DNA from: PALSA-1336 sp038203095
GTDB lineage: Bacteria; Patescibacteriota; Doudnabacteria; UBA920
Direction of reading: 5' to 3'
Assembly: GCA_038203095.1 (NCBI GenBank)
Contig: JBBREH010000035.1
Coordinates: forward strand, 1 to 13,276
Length of the DNA stretch: 13,276 bases
A model generated the notes under the pieces. It was not told where the DNA came from and made no database searches. It saw nothing but the letters and a program-made list of their open reading frames with translations. Position numbers and translations under genes: made by a program. Below are positions 5,094 through 11,436 of this stretch, piece after piece; position 1 is the first letter of the stretch, and each line of letters begins with the position of its first letter.

Positions 5094-5495
5094 ATGTCCG
5101 ACGAAGTAAAGGCCGTGGAGGTTCCCGAGAAGTTTAAAGCTATTGTGGAAGCTGTAGAAAAACTTACAGCTATTGAGCTTTCTGAATTAGTAAAAGTTTT
5201 AGAAGTTAAATTTGGCGTTTCCGCCGCCGCCCCAATGATGATGGCAGGCGCTGCCGGCGCCGGCGCGGCTGCCGTAGAAGAAAAAACCGAGTTTACGGTT
5301 GAATTAGCTGAAGCCGGTCCAAACAAGATTAACGTTATTAAAGTTGTGCGCGAAGTTACCGGTCTTGGCCTTAAAGAAGCCAAAGACATTGTTGACGCCG
5401 CCCCAAAAGCCGTTAAAGAAAATATGCCTAAAGCCGACGCTGAAGCATTAAAGAAAAAGTTAGAAGACGCGGGTGCTAAAGTGAATTTGAAATAA
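5094..5495 (+). CDS. rplL: 50S ribosomal protein L7/L12
   Basis: The start is set at ATG 5094 (MSDEVKAVEVPEKFKAIVEA), giving 133 residues; the longer frame from 5061 adds 11 codons that fall in a microrepeat. An AAAGG at 5080-5084 may serve as a weak ribosome-binding site. The product shows the full L7/L12 layout: an N-terminal dimerisation helix pair (KLTAIELSELVKVLEVKFGV), an Ala/Gly/Met-rich hinge (residues about 43-62), and the C-terminal globular domain with EEKTEFTVELAEAGPNKINV, IKVVREVTGLGLKEAKDIVD and APKAVKENMPKADAEALKKK, which contacts elongation factors. It should be cotranscribed with rplJ behind the L10 leader; the operon ends at the strong stem at 5592-5631. Confidence 0.97.
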   Translation: MSDEVKAVEVPEKFKAIVEAVEKLTAIELSELVKVLEVKFGVSAAAPMMMAGAAGAGAAAVEEKTEFTVELAEAGPNKINVIKVVREVTGLGLKEAKDIVDAAPKAVKENMPKADAEALKKKLEDAGAKVNLK

Positions 5496-5591
5496 TGGTT
5501 TATTTCAAATTCATCCTGAAGCCGCCTCAAGCGGCTGATGGATCTTCGATGAAATAATTGGGTTATAACTTACAAAAAAACCGACGCCAAA

Positions 5592-5631
5592 ATTTTAAAA
5601 CCGCTTTCTCACGAGGAAGCGGTTTTAAAAT
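5592..5631. terminator. Bidirectional terminator between rplL and the convergent minus-strand gene
   Basis: attttaaaaccgctt (5592-5606) pairs perfectly over 15 bp with 5617-5631, and the stem continues inward through a G-U pair. Each side presents a ttttaaaat tract. It also overlaps the TGA stop of the minus-strand gene at 5633-5631. A smaller hairpin, agccgc/gcggct, is at 5520-5536. Confidence 0.8.
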
Positions 5632-6335
5632 CATTTAGGATTTTCATCGGGGAATTTAAAATTTATTGGCGGGGAACCATTTTTATAAAACGTCTTCATA
5701 TTACTAGCCGACTCTCTTACCAGCTTTTCAGACGCGCTCCCGCGTTCGTCCATATCTGTTAACCCGGTTTCGATTGTTGTTGGATTCGTAAGTTCCAAAA
5801 AGCGGTTTAAATTAATCGCGCCGGAACGCACACAATCAAGAATCGTTTCTCCATATGCCTTTGAAATTACATCCTTGTTAAATTCATAGCCTCTGGCCGA
5901 GCAGAGTTTGGTAATACTGTTAGAAATTGTCTCGGCAAGTAATTTGGGATCTAAACGCTCGGTAGCGTAATGAGGAAGAATGGTTACAGGTTTTCTGTTT
6001 TTAGCTACAAAATGGTCGACTTCATCCTTTAGTACAATAAGCCGTGATCCAAGTATTTGCCTAATTTCATTTAAAGTCTTTATATACTCCTTTCCAGTTT
6101 TGGCATCAACTTTAAAAGAATTTGTGTCTGAATAAGCGAAGGCAATTATTAGTTCATCAGCCTTATCTTTTATGCGCAACGCTTCGGTTTTGTATTTTTC
6201 CAGTAATTGTTTATATGCTTCAACATTAGGATATTACCTGTTTAATGCCCCGGGATGAATTAAAAAATGAATGGTTGTAATGGATCTTTTTTGTTCCTGT
6301 TTTTCAGGAATTGGCTCCCCATGGTATTTCCGCAT
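5631..6335 (-). pseudogene. Uncharacterised protein gene interrupted by an in-frame TAA at codon 34
   Basis: The longest standard frame is 182 residues from a TTG at 6179. The same frame upstream reads coherently from an ATG at 6335 (MRKYHGEPIPEKQEQKRSI, TTIHFLIHPGALNR), meets a TAA at 6236-6234, and continues YPNVEAYKQLLEKYKTEALR into the downstream protein without a shift. Both sides look like real coding sequence, so a single substitution from AAA, CAA or GAA is the simplest explanation. The downstream part has ELIIAFAYSDTNSF, SRLIVLKDEVDHF and a KLCSARGYEFNKDVISKAYG segment that suggest a small alpha/beta protein; I do not recognise the family. It may be a pseudogene, may be re-initiated from TTG 6179 or another internal codon, or may reflect a base error. 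It is divergent from dus and ends in a bidirectional terminator with a TGA stop. Confidence 0.6.
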
Positions 6336-6371
6336 AAAACAATGTATTAAAAATGGAATCTTTGATAGAAT

Positions 6372-6384
6372 TATAATCTATAAT
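6372..6384 (+). promoter_or_regulatory. Overlapping -10 elements before the dus gene
   Basis: Two TATAAT hexamers, 6372-6377 and 6379-6384, lie 15 and 8 nt before the ATG at 6393. No convincing -35 was found. Initiation from the second would give a nearly leaderless mRNA, in keeping with the absence of a ribosome-binding site. Confidence 0.5.
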
Positions 6385-6392
6385 ATAAATTT

Positions 6393-7502
6393 ATGTCCAA
6401 TTTTTGGCAAAAATTAAATAAGCCCTTTTTTTGCCTCGCGCCAATGGAGGAGGTTACGGATGTGGCGTTTAGGGAGATGTTTGCTAAGTATAGCTCCAAC
6501 CACCCCGTCTCGCTTCGCGAGCCACCCCTCCTTGAAAAGGAGGGGAATGCTCCGCAGCTGTCCTCGGATACTCTGCGGAGCTCTCCTCCTGCCAAGGAGG
6601 AGTACCCTGCGTTAGCAGGGGGAGGTGGTAACCCTTTTGTTATGTACACGGAGTTTGTTAACGTGGACGGGCTCACGCACCCCGAGGGCTATAAGCGGTT
6701 GTCGCTGGACTTAAAGTATACGGAAATTCAAAGACCGATAGTGGCGCAAATTTGGGGTCGGTCGCCAATTAAATTTGAAGAGGCAGCTAAAATTGTGGCG
6801 GATTTAGGCTTTGATGGCATAGACATTAACATGGGCTGTCCGCAGGACAAAGAAATTGGTCAGGGGACTTGTGCAGCGTTAATTAAAGAGCCGGCTTTAG
6901 CTGTGGAAATTATCAAAGCCACTAAAAGAGGCGCGGGAGTGTTACCGGTTTCGGTAAAAACAAGAATCGGCTATAACCAAAATACGCTCTCTACCTGGCT
7001 AAGGCAAATTTTAACAACCGAGCCTGTTGCGGTGGCAATTCACGGCCGTACCAAACAGCAAAAAAGCAAAGTCCCGGCGGACTGGAGTGCCATAGCGGAA
7101 GCGGTGCAAATTCGCGACGCAGAAAAATCACCCGCTTTAATAATTGGTAACGGCGATATTAAATCTCACGCCGAGGGTTTGTTGCGAGTTAAAGAAACGA
7201 GGTGTGATGGCGTTATGGTTGGTCGTGGCGCTTTTGGCAACCCGTGGTTCTTTAGAGCCGATGATTTTCAACCGACAATCAAAGAGCGTCTATCCGTTAT
7301 GTTGGAACACGCAGAGTTGTTCCAAAAAGAATTTTCAGGAGTTAAAAATTTTGTAGTTATGCGTAAACACTTTAAAGCCTACGCCTCCGGCTTTGACGGC
7401 GCGGCGGAACTTAGGGCGAGGCTGATGGAAACAAGGAATTTGGAAGAAACAAACGTAATAGTAAATGAGTTTCTTAACTCAATAAATAATAAATCCCAAT
7501 AA
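6393..7502 (+). CDS. dus: tRNA-dihydrouridine synthase with an in-frame palindromic insertion
   Basis: Dus enzymes are FMN-dependent reductases that turn specific tRNA uridines into dihydrouridine using NADPH. Visible motifs: FCLAPMEEVTDVAFREMF (FMN-binding start of the TIM barrel, about 13-30), MYTEFVNVDGL (84-94), PIVAQIWG (115-122), DINMGCP with catalytic Cys149, SVKTRIGY with Lys189, AIHGRT with His217, IIGNGDI (250-256) and GVMVGRGAFGNPW (273-285). The usual GxGAAL after the Cys motif reads GTCAAL. At 369 residues it is longer than close homologues because residues about 37-80, between helix 1 and strand 2 of the barrel, are an alien Pro/Glu/Gly-rich stretch encoded by a palindromic repeat. 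Without it the junction would read KYSSN-PFVMYTEF, a normal spacing. All key residues are intact, so the enzyme may still work. The subfamily (DusA, B or C) cannot be assigned safely. Confidence 0.92.
   Translation: MSNFWQKLNKPFFCLAPMEEVTDVAFREMFAKYSSNHPVSLREPPLLEKEGNAPQLSSDTLRSSPPAKEEYPALAGGGGNPFVMYTEFVNVDGLTHPEGYKRLSLDLKYTEIQRPIVAQIWGRSPIKFEEAAKIVADLGFDGIDINMGCPQDKEIGQGTCAALIKEPALAVEIIKATKRGAGVLPVSVKTRIGYNQNTLSTWLRQILTTEPVAVAIHGRTKQQKSKVPADWSAIAEAVQIRDAEKSPALIIGNGDIKSHAEGLLRVKETRCDGVMVGRGAFGNPWFFRADDFQPTIKERLSVMLEHAELFQKEFSGVKNFVVMRKHFKAYASGFDGAAELRARLMETRNLEETNVIVNEFLNSINNKSQ
6498..6632. repeat. Palindromic element inserted in-frame within dus
   Basis: About 132 nt (44 codons) made of two diverging modules of the family seen at 3124-3389. 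Plus module 6575-6629: GCGGAGC, stem ctcctcc/ggaggag, stem ccctgc-gtta-gcaggg, then ggaggtggt. Minus module 6555-6499: GCGGAGC, stem cccctcctt/aaggagggg, stem ctcgc/gcgag, then ggggtggt. A central 8-bp stem (6550-6557/6573-6580) joins them. AAC occurs at both edges (6498-6500, 6630-6632) and might be a 3-bp target duplication or chance. The reading frame stays open throughout. Confidence 0.85.
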
Positions 7503-7559
7503 ACAAATTACAAATAATTTCAAAATAACAAATTGGAAATACAGAACCCGATTTCGAAA

Positions 7560-7928
7560 CTATTTGCTTTTTTCAAAAATTGAATTAAGTATTTTTCTTA
7601 ATTCAACGGCTTCTTGAGTTAAGTTTTTTCGTTTTGTTTCTAGTTCCTGGCTCCCGCCAGTATCGGAAAGCCTAAGCCATAAACAGCTCTCTTTAGCTTC
7701 TTTTCGGCAAGTTCTTATTCTATATAGAAATTCTTTTTTAGTTTCAGCTTCATTTGCTTCAATATAATTTGCCGCCGGAGACCCGGAAGAGCGAATGAGC
7801 TGTTTAGAGTATTCAATATTTGCTATAGTTTTAGGCAGTTTTTGTATATAACCTGCGCAATCTTTAGCAAATTGATAGGTTCTCTCTTCCAGGTCAAATT
7901 TTGGTTTTGAATTTGGAATTTCTGACAT
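7560..7928 (-). CDS. Four-helix bundle protein (S23/23S rRNA intervening-sequence family)
   Basis: The 122-residue product matches the four-helix-bundle family first seen as ORFs in 23S rRNA intervening sequences. Indicators are FDLEERTYQFAKDCAGYIQK (helix 1), then LPKTIANIEYSKQLIRSSGS, the family's conserved PAANYIEANEAETKKEFLYR turn into the third helix, RIRTCRKEAKESCLWLRL, and a last helix ELETKRKNLTQEAVELRKIL. In this family the protein forms pentameric bundles; its role when encoded outside rRNA is not established. There is no 23S rRNA here, so it is a free-standing copy. It sits between AT microrepeats of opposite orientation (acaaattacaaat near 7503, and the TTATTTG array at 7942-8004), and is convergent with dus. 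The start ATG at 7928 follows the repeat array without a Shine-Dalgarno sequence. Confidence 0.9.
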   Translation of the reverse strand: MSEIPNSKPKFDLEERTYQFAKDCAGYIQKLPKTIANIEYSKQLIRSSGSPAANYIEANEAETKKEFLYRIRTCRKEAKESCLWLRLSDTGGSQELETKRKNLTQEAVELRKILNSIFEKSK

Positions 7929-7941
7929 TGTGATTTGTTTG

Positions 7942-8004
7942 TAATTTGTAATTTGTTATTTGTTATTTGTTATTTGTTATTTGTTATTTGTTATTTGTTA
8001 TTTG
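7942..8004. repeat. Heptanucleotide tandem array, (TTATTTG)7 plus two TAATTTG units
   Basis: Seven perfect TTATTTG units fill 7956-8004, preceded by two TAATTTG variants at 7942-7955. The array occupies most of the 84-nt gap between the four-helix-bundle gene start and the stop of the 700-codon gene, both on the minus strand. The unit is short and contiguous, without spacers, so this is not CRISPR. It lies where the four-helix-bundle gene's promoter or leader should be. Confidence 0.9.
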
Positions 8005-8012
8005 TTTAAGCC

Positions 8013-10115
8013 TTAAGGCAAGCTTACTTTTAGCAAACTGCCATCATTTAACAAATAAATAATTTTTCCCTTTTCATCCACCTCAAAATCTTTTAATTTT
8101 GTAAATTGGGAAGATTTGAGAGTGGCGGTAAGGCTGCCTTTTTTGTCTAAAATTAAGACGCGGTTGTTGCCGGAGTCCAAAATATATATAAATTTAAACT
8201 CTTTTTGCGTGTAAATTTTGCCGCTGCCGGATAGGGGAGTGGGAAGTTTGGGAAAGTCAAAAGTCGCGGGCTTGCCGTTTTGAAATTTAAGTACGGTTGT
8301 ATTGGTTAAAATGTAAATTGCGCCGTCTATGGCAATGTCACGCGTTTCAAGTATTGAAGTGTCACGCACCGAAATTACAGGCTTAGAAAAACCGGAGTTG
8401 CCAGCAATAAAGCTAGTAATGGTGCCGGCTTTTTTATCTACCGCATAAACCCGTTGGCCAGTTGGGTAGTATGCCATACCCGCAAAATCAGTTTTTTGCG
8501 GTACGCTTTGGCTAAAGCCAACTGAATCTTTGCCCGAGCTGAAATCCCAAACATACAAATTGCCGTTATCGTAAACCGCAGCTAAATTACCGGTTGTATA
8601 AACCGATTCTGTAATATTTACAGGAGAAACTAAGGCACCGTCTTGGATTATTCCCTGATTTTTACCGTAACTTATTAAAGTTTTGTTTACAGAAACCGCC
8701 AAGAACGCCGGAAGTTTAATTAAGTTTTCAGCAACACCTAAATTTCCCAAGCTTACAACTTTTGTCTCGGTATTTCTTTCTATTTGTCCCTCGGCATTTT
8801 TAATATCCGCCAGAAGTTTATTATATAAGTCCTTGTTGGCTGCGCCAACCTCCGATTCTTTAGGTAGTTTATTTTTGGCTTGTACCAGATAATCTGAGGC
8901 GCCGGAACTATCTTTATAGAGAGACGCACTTTGGGCGTTTAATAGTAGACTTTGAACTTCTTTTAGCTGACCTGAAACTTGAGCGTTTTCTTGGCCGGTG
9001 TTTTTAATTCGTATTGCCACGACTATGTTAGTTATTACCGCAAAAAATAAAATAATAGCCGAAATAAGTAAAAATTTCTTGGCCGAACTAAAAGTTTTGA
9101 ATTTTTGTGGATTTACAGTTCGGCCGGCACTTTGAGCCGAAGCTTTGGCGACCGTAATCCAGTCTTTGCTTTTTTCGGCTAAATTTTTAGCACGGAGTGA
9201 CATTTTTTTCATTTTGTCAGTAAATGACAGTCCTTGAGCTAAAATCGGAATTGTTTGATTTGGGTTCTTCGGCGTCTGGTTAGCTGAATTTTCCAACGGT
9301 CGGGGCAAATCTGTCTTGGCGGACCTGCGGTTATTGCTATTTAGTGCAAAAACTGTTTTAAAATAATTAAAAACGCTGACAAGAATATTTTTTGGTCTGC
9401 CGGGAGTTTCAACAATATAGTTTTCTAGATCAACTTCCTGCTCGGCGACCTGCCCGGCCCGAACTTGTAAATTAAAAAGCGTGCCAAAGGAAATTTGCGG
9501 ATCGGAAACCTGCTTAAGTAACTCTATAACTGTACGGGTTCCGGTTAAAAAGTTTTGCTCCGACATAATATGGAGCAGTCTGTCCATAGACAAAAAATTA
9601 AACAGCTGGGTTGTAGAGAGAATAATTAAATCGCCAAGCCGGGTTTTCCCGCCGGCGTAATTTTCAAAAGTTTTGAGGGGATGGCTTTGAGCGGGAGAGC
9701 AGGAAATATCAGTGTATTCACTGTTACGCAACATAAACGCGGAAACCCTACCACAGGTAGCAATATTTAAATTGAAACCGTCTTTTACAGCTAAAATACA
9801 GTTAAGCTTGTTAATCCATTGGGTCTGTCCCATACCCGCTAATTTGCCCAACTCCTCATTGATATTTTCCAGAGCGTTTTCAAAAGTATTTTCGTCCGAT
9901 GGACGCTTATATGCCCTTTTTAAAGCTGAAGCAATTGCTAGACAAATATCTTCGCATGATTGCAAAGCCGCGGGATTAAACAGAGGCAGTTCGGCTACAA
10001 CATAAAGTTCACTATTTCCAACCGGCGCTTTCTCCGCGCTGGCAAAAACATAGGTGGATGAAGATTTGTTGTTGCCTAAGGCAATCTTGGCTATTTGGGA
10101 TTCAATTTCGTCCAT
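8013..10115 (-). CDS. PP2C-like pseudophosphatase - transmembrane - beta-propeller-like protein
   Basis: This 700-residue protein has three parts. Residues about 1-222 follow the strand and helix order of PPM/PP2C phosphatases (SELYVVAE near 35, LNCILAVKDGFNLNIATCGR near 104-123, GDLIILSTTQLFNFLS near 161-176). The metal-binding motifs are lost: the DG after LYVVA is EL, the GDS equivalent is CGR, and the SDG equivalent is STTQ, so catalysis is unlikely. A basic linker leads to one membrane span (about 347-369, KKFLLISAIILFFAVITNIV). Outside, a probable coiled coil (about 372-450) precedes a C-terminal repeat region (about 455-700) with NGNLYVWDF, GQRVYAVDKKAGTITSF and FIYILDSGNNRVLILDKKGS, typical of NHL/PQQ-like beta-propeller blades. 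It could sense an external ligand and signal inward. Start ATG 10115 has a TATAAT about 90 nt upstream. Confidence 0.75.
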   Translation of the reverse strand: MDEIESQIAKIALGNNKSSSTYVFASAEKAPVGNSELYVVAELPLFNPAALQSCEDICLAIASALKRAYKRPSDENTFENALENINEELGKLAGMGQTQWINKLNCILAVKDGFNLNIATCGRVSAFMLRNSEYTDISCSPAQSHPLKTFENYAGGKTRLGDLIILSTTQLFNFLSMDRLLHIMSEQNFLTGTRTVIELLKQVSDPQISFGTLFNLQVRAGQVAEQEVDLENYIVETPGRPKNILVSVFNYFKTVFALNSNNRRSAKTDLPRPLENSANQTPKNPNQTIPILAQGLSFTDKMKKMSLRAKNLAEKSKDWITVAKASAQSAGRTVNPQKFKTFSSAKKFLLISAIILFFAVITNIVVAIRIKNTGQENAQVSGQLKEVQSLLLNAQSASLYKDSSGASDYLVQAKNKLPKESEVGAANKDLYNKLLADIKNAEGQIERNTETKVVSLGNLGVAENLIKLPAFLAVSVNKTLISYGKNQGIIQDGALVSPVNITESVYTTGNLAAVYDNGNLYVWDFSSGKDSVGFSQSVPQKTDFAGMAYYPTGQRVYAVDKKAGTITSFIAGNSGFSKPVISVRDTSILETRDIAIDGAIYILTNTTVLKFQNGKPATFDFPKLPTPLSGSGKIYTQKEFKFIYILDSGNNRVLILDKKGSLTATLKSSQFTKLKDFEVDEKGKIIYLLNDGSLLKVSLP

Positions 10116-10204
10116 AAAGAGGAGTTGGCAGATTTAAGTTGAAAGATTAAAGGGGAGGACATTACTTGACTTTGATTTAAAATCTTACATCTTTAATCTG
10201 TATT

Positions 10205-10210
10205 ATTATA
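10205..10210 (-). promoter_or_regulatory. -10 element (TATAAT, minus strand) for the 700-codon gene
   Basis: attata on the plus strand is TATAAT on the minus strand, about 90 nt before the ATG at 10115. A weak TTTTGG lies 18 nt further upstream. It is close to, and divergent from, the plus-strand -10 at 10240-10245, so the two polymerase sites overlap. Confidence 0.45.
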
Positions 10211-10236
10211 CAACATTTATGCCTAAATCCAAAATA

Positions 10237-10245
10237 TGATATAAT
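10237..10245 (+). promoter_or_regulatory. Extended -10 (TGATATAAT) for the winged-helix gene
   Basis: TG-A-TATAAT ends 30 nt before the ATG at 10276, which would leave a leader of about 24 nt. There is no clear -35, as with the other extended -10 sites in the window. Confidence 0.55.
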
Positions 10246-10275
10246 AATTCAATCCTATCATTAATTGGTTAACAA

Positions 10276-10848
10276 ATGCTTAAAGATGTAGTAGATTCTA
10301 AAATAGATTCATCGATTTTAAGTTTTTTTATTTCCGCACCGGAAAGATGCTTTTCCGTCATTGAAATTGCTAAAAGACTCAATATTCCTCATTTGAAAGC
10401 TGCTCAGGGTTTAAATAATCTTGTAGTTTTGGGAGCCCTTAAAGGTTTTTCCAAAAAGAGCAAGAGATATTATTTAGTAAATTCTAAATATAAACTTTTA
10501 CCGGAAATGAAGGCATATTGGCTTAAAACCGGGCCTAAATATGAAGATGAGTTGTTTTCTGCCATTAGACGTCTGGGCGAAATTAAAGGCGCGTTCTTAA
10601 GCGGACTGTTTTGCGGGCATGCCAATTCGCCTGTGGACATACTATTGGTCGGAAAAGTAAATTCAAGCAAGCTGACAGATTTTTTGAAGGCCGCGGAAAA
10701 AATGATGGGTCAGGAAATTAATTATTGCATAATGAGCGTTAATGAATTTGATCAACGCAGGCATACTTATGACCGCTTTATTAAAGATATTTTTGATTAT
10801 CGACATTTGGCGGTGGTAGATGAGCTGTCGGTTAAAAAGCGAAAATAG
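10276..10848 (+). CDS. Winged-helix protein with degenerate nucleotidyltransferase-like domain
   Basis: The 190-residue product begins with a winged-helix DNA-binding region: SSILSFFISAPERCFSVIEI, AKRLNIPHLKAAQGLNNLVV as the helix-turn-helix, and LGALKGFSKKSKRYYLVN as the wing. From about residue 98 it resembles an MNT-type minimal nucleotidyltransferase: IKGAFLSGLFCGHANSPVDI, LLVGKVNSSKLTDFLKAAEK, and a final MSVNEFDQRRHTYDRFIKDI. The active-site pattern GS-x-SDxD is degraded: the glycine is kept but the first Asp is replaced (SPVD) and only the second Asp remains, so transfer activity is doubtful. Similar fusions are common in Patescibacteria genomes, function unknown. It is divergent from the PP2C-like membrane protein gene and shares its intergenic region, so it might regulate it; that is inference. 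Confidence 0.72.
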   Translation: MLKDVVDSKIDSSILSFFISAPERCFSVIEIAKRLNIPHLKAAQGLNNLVVLGALKGFSKKSKRYYLVNSKYKLLPEMKAYWLKTGPKYEDELFSAIRRLGEIKGAFLSGLFCGHANSPVDILLVGKVNSSKLTDFLKAAEKMMGQEINYCIMSVNEFDQRRHTYDRFIKDIFDYRHLAVVDELSVKKRK

Positions 10849-10870
10849 AAATTAGCTTGGCCTGGTGGCC

Positions 10871-10894
10871 TTGAGAAATTGAGAAATTGAGAAA
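10871..10894 (+). repeat. Three tandem TTGAGAAA units
   Basis: ttgagaaa is repeated three times without interruption just after a ggcc-tggt-ggcc hairpin, downstream of the winged-helix gene. The following ccaaatttcctaatttct is partly complementary to it. A neutral spacer repeat is the likeliest reading. Confidence 0.7.
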
Positions 10895-10964
10895 TTGGCT
10901 CCACGAATTGAATTTCCAAATTTCCTAATTTCTATAAATATCACTTCAGCGCTTAATCAGATTA

Positions 10965-10973
10965 TGCTATAAT
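10965..10973 (+). promoter_or_regulatory. Extended -10 promoter (TGCTATAAT), predicted leaderless
   Basis: TG-C-TATAAT ends 6 nt before the ATG at 10980, the same geometry as at 2466-2481. No -35 is seen. It predicts an mRNA starting at the start codon. Confidence 0.62.
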
Positions 10974-10979
10974 TAAGCC

Positions 10980-11222
10980 ATGTCCCTTACCGACATCCAA
11001 AATTTATATTTGGAATTTTTAAAAAACTTTCCGGCTTCTCTCCAACCGCTTATTTCCATTGGCCTGGCGGTTCTTATTGTCTATTCCATTTTTAAGGTTA
11101 TTAAAAAGGACTGGATTTTTTTAATTGCCCTCCTAATCCTTCTGCCAGGAAGTAAAACAATTTTATTCAGTATTTGGCAGGGGATTGTTGTGTTTATTAA
11201 GTTCTTGCTTAATACGAAGTAG
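10980..11222 (+). CDS. Small hypothetical membrane protein with two hydrophobic helices
   Basis: This 80-residue protein (MSLTDIQNLYLEFLKNFPAS) has two strongly hydrophobic stretches: about residues 22-40 (LQPLISIGLAVLIVYSIFKV) and 45-56 continuing to about 74 (WIFLIALLILLP, then ILFSIWQGIVVFIKFLL). A short basic loop (KVIKKDW) separates them. No motif or family was recognised. Its reality is supported by an extended -10 promoter directly before the ATG and a clean intrinsic terminator about 30 nt after the TAG stop, making a compact single-gene unit. The hydrophobic hairpin topology is compatible with a small membrane-associated regulator or a holin-like peptide, but nothing in the sequence decides this. 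Confidence 0.68.
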   Translation: MSLTDIQNLYLEFLKNFPASLQPLISIGLAVLIVYSIFKVIKKDWIFLIALLILLPGSKTILFSIWQGIVVFIKFLLNTK

Positions 11223-11254
11223 TTTTTTAGCATTTAGTAGTAGGTAAGCGTTTT

Positions 11255-11278
11255 GCCAGCAGTATATGCTGGCTTTTT
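11255..11278 (+). terminator. Intrinsic terminator after the two-helix membrane protein
   Basis: gccagca (11255-11261) pairs with tgctggc (11267-11273) around a GTATA loop, followed by TTTTT. It is enclosed by a longer imperfect inverted repeat (catttagtagtaggtaagc near 11231 and gctacctactacttactaaat near 11284), so the whole 11228-11307 segment could fold as one large hairpin. Confidence 0.8.
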
Positions 11279-11322
11279 GTTTGGCTACCTACTACTTACT
11301 AAATACTACTGGATAAACCATC

Positions 11323-11331
11323 TGTGGATAA
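11323..11331 (-). promoter_or_regulatory. Consensus DnaA box (TTATCCACA)
   Basis: tgtggataa on the plus strand is the exact DnaA-box consensus TTATCCACA on the minus strand, 40 nt upstream of the lexA -35 hexamer. A related tggataaac is at 11310-11318. A single 9-mer could be chance; there is no cluster or AT-rich unwinding region to suggest an origin. Confidence 0.3.
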
Positions 11332-11370
11332 CTTTTGGTGAACGAAGAAGCACTCTGTATCTATTGTGGT

Positions 11371-11399
11371 TTGACAAACGGTGAACGAACGTATATAGT
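11371..11399 (+). promoter_or_regulatory. lexA promoter with putative repeated operator
   Basis: TTGACA (11371-11376), 17-nt spacer, TATAGT (11394-11399): the best -35/-10 pair in the window. The 10-mer ggtgaacgaa lies in the spacer (11380-11389) and again at 11337-11346, 43 bp upstream. That places the two copies about four helical turns apart, as a bound, self-regulating repressor would require. Neither the E. coli nor the Gram-positive SOS box is matched. Confidence 0.6.
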
Positions 11400-11436
11400 T
11401 AGATTATTGATAAGAAATAATTAACGATGTAAATTT

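Noticed and set aside
5078..5530. 150-codon minus-strand ORF opposite rplL
   Set aside because: Shadow of rplL, generated by its Ala/Glu-rich codons.
5631..5633. UGA recoded to glycine (as in Gracilibacteria/SR1)
   Set aside because: TGA ends this gene directly at a terminator stem, and no long frame in the window is opened by reading TGA as sense.
7942..8004. CRISPR array
   Set aside because: The repeat unit is 7 nt and contiguous, with no spacers and no cas genes nearby.
11323..11331. Replication origin
   Set aside because: Only one exact DnaA box, no cluster, no dnaA or dnaN gene and no AT-rich unwinding element next to it.
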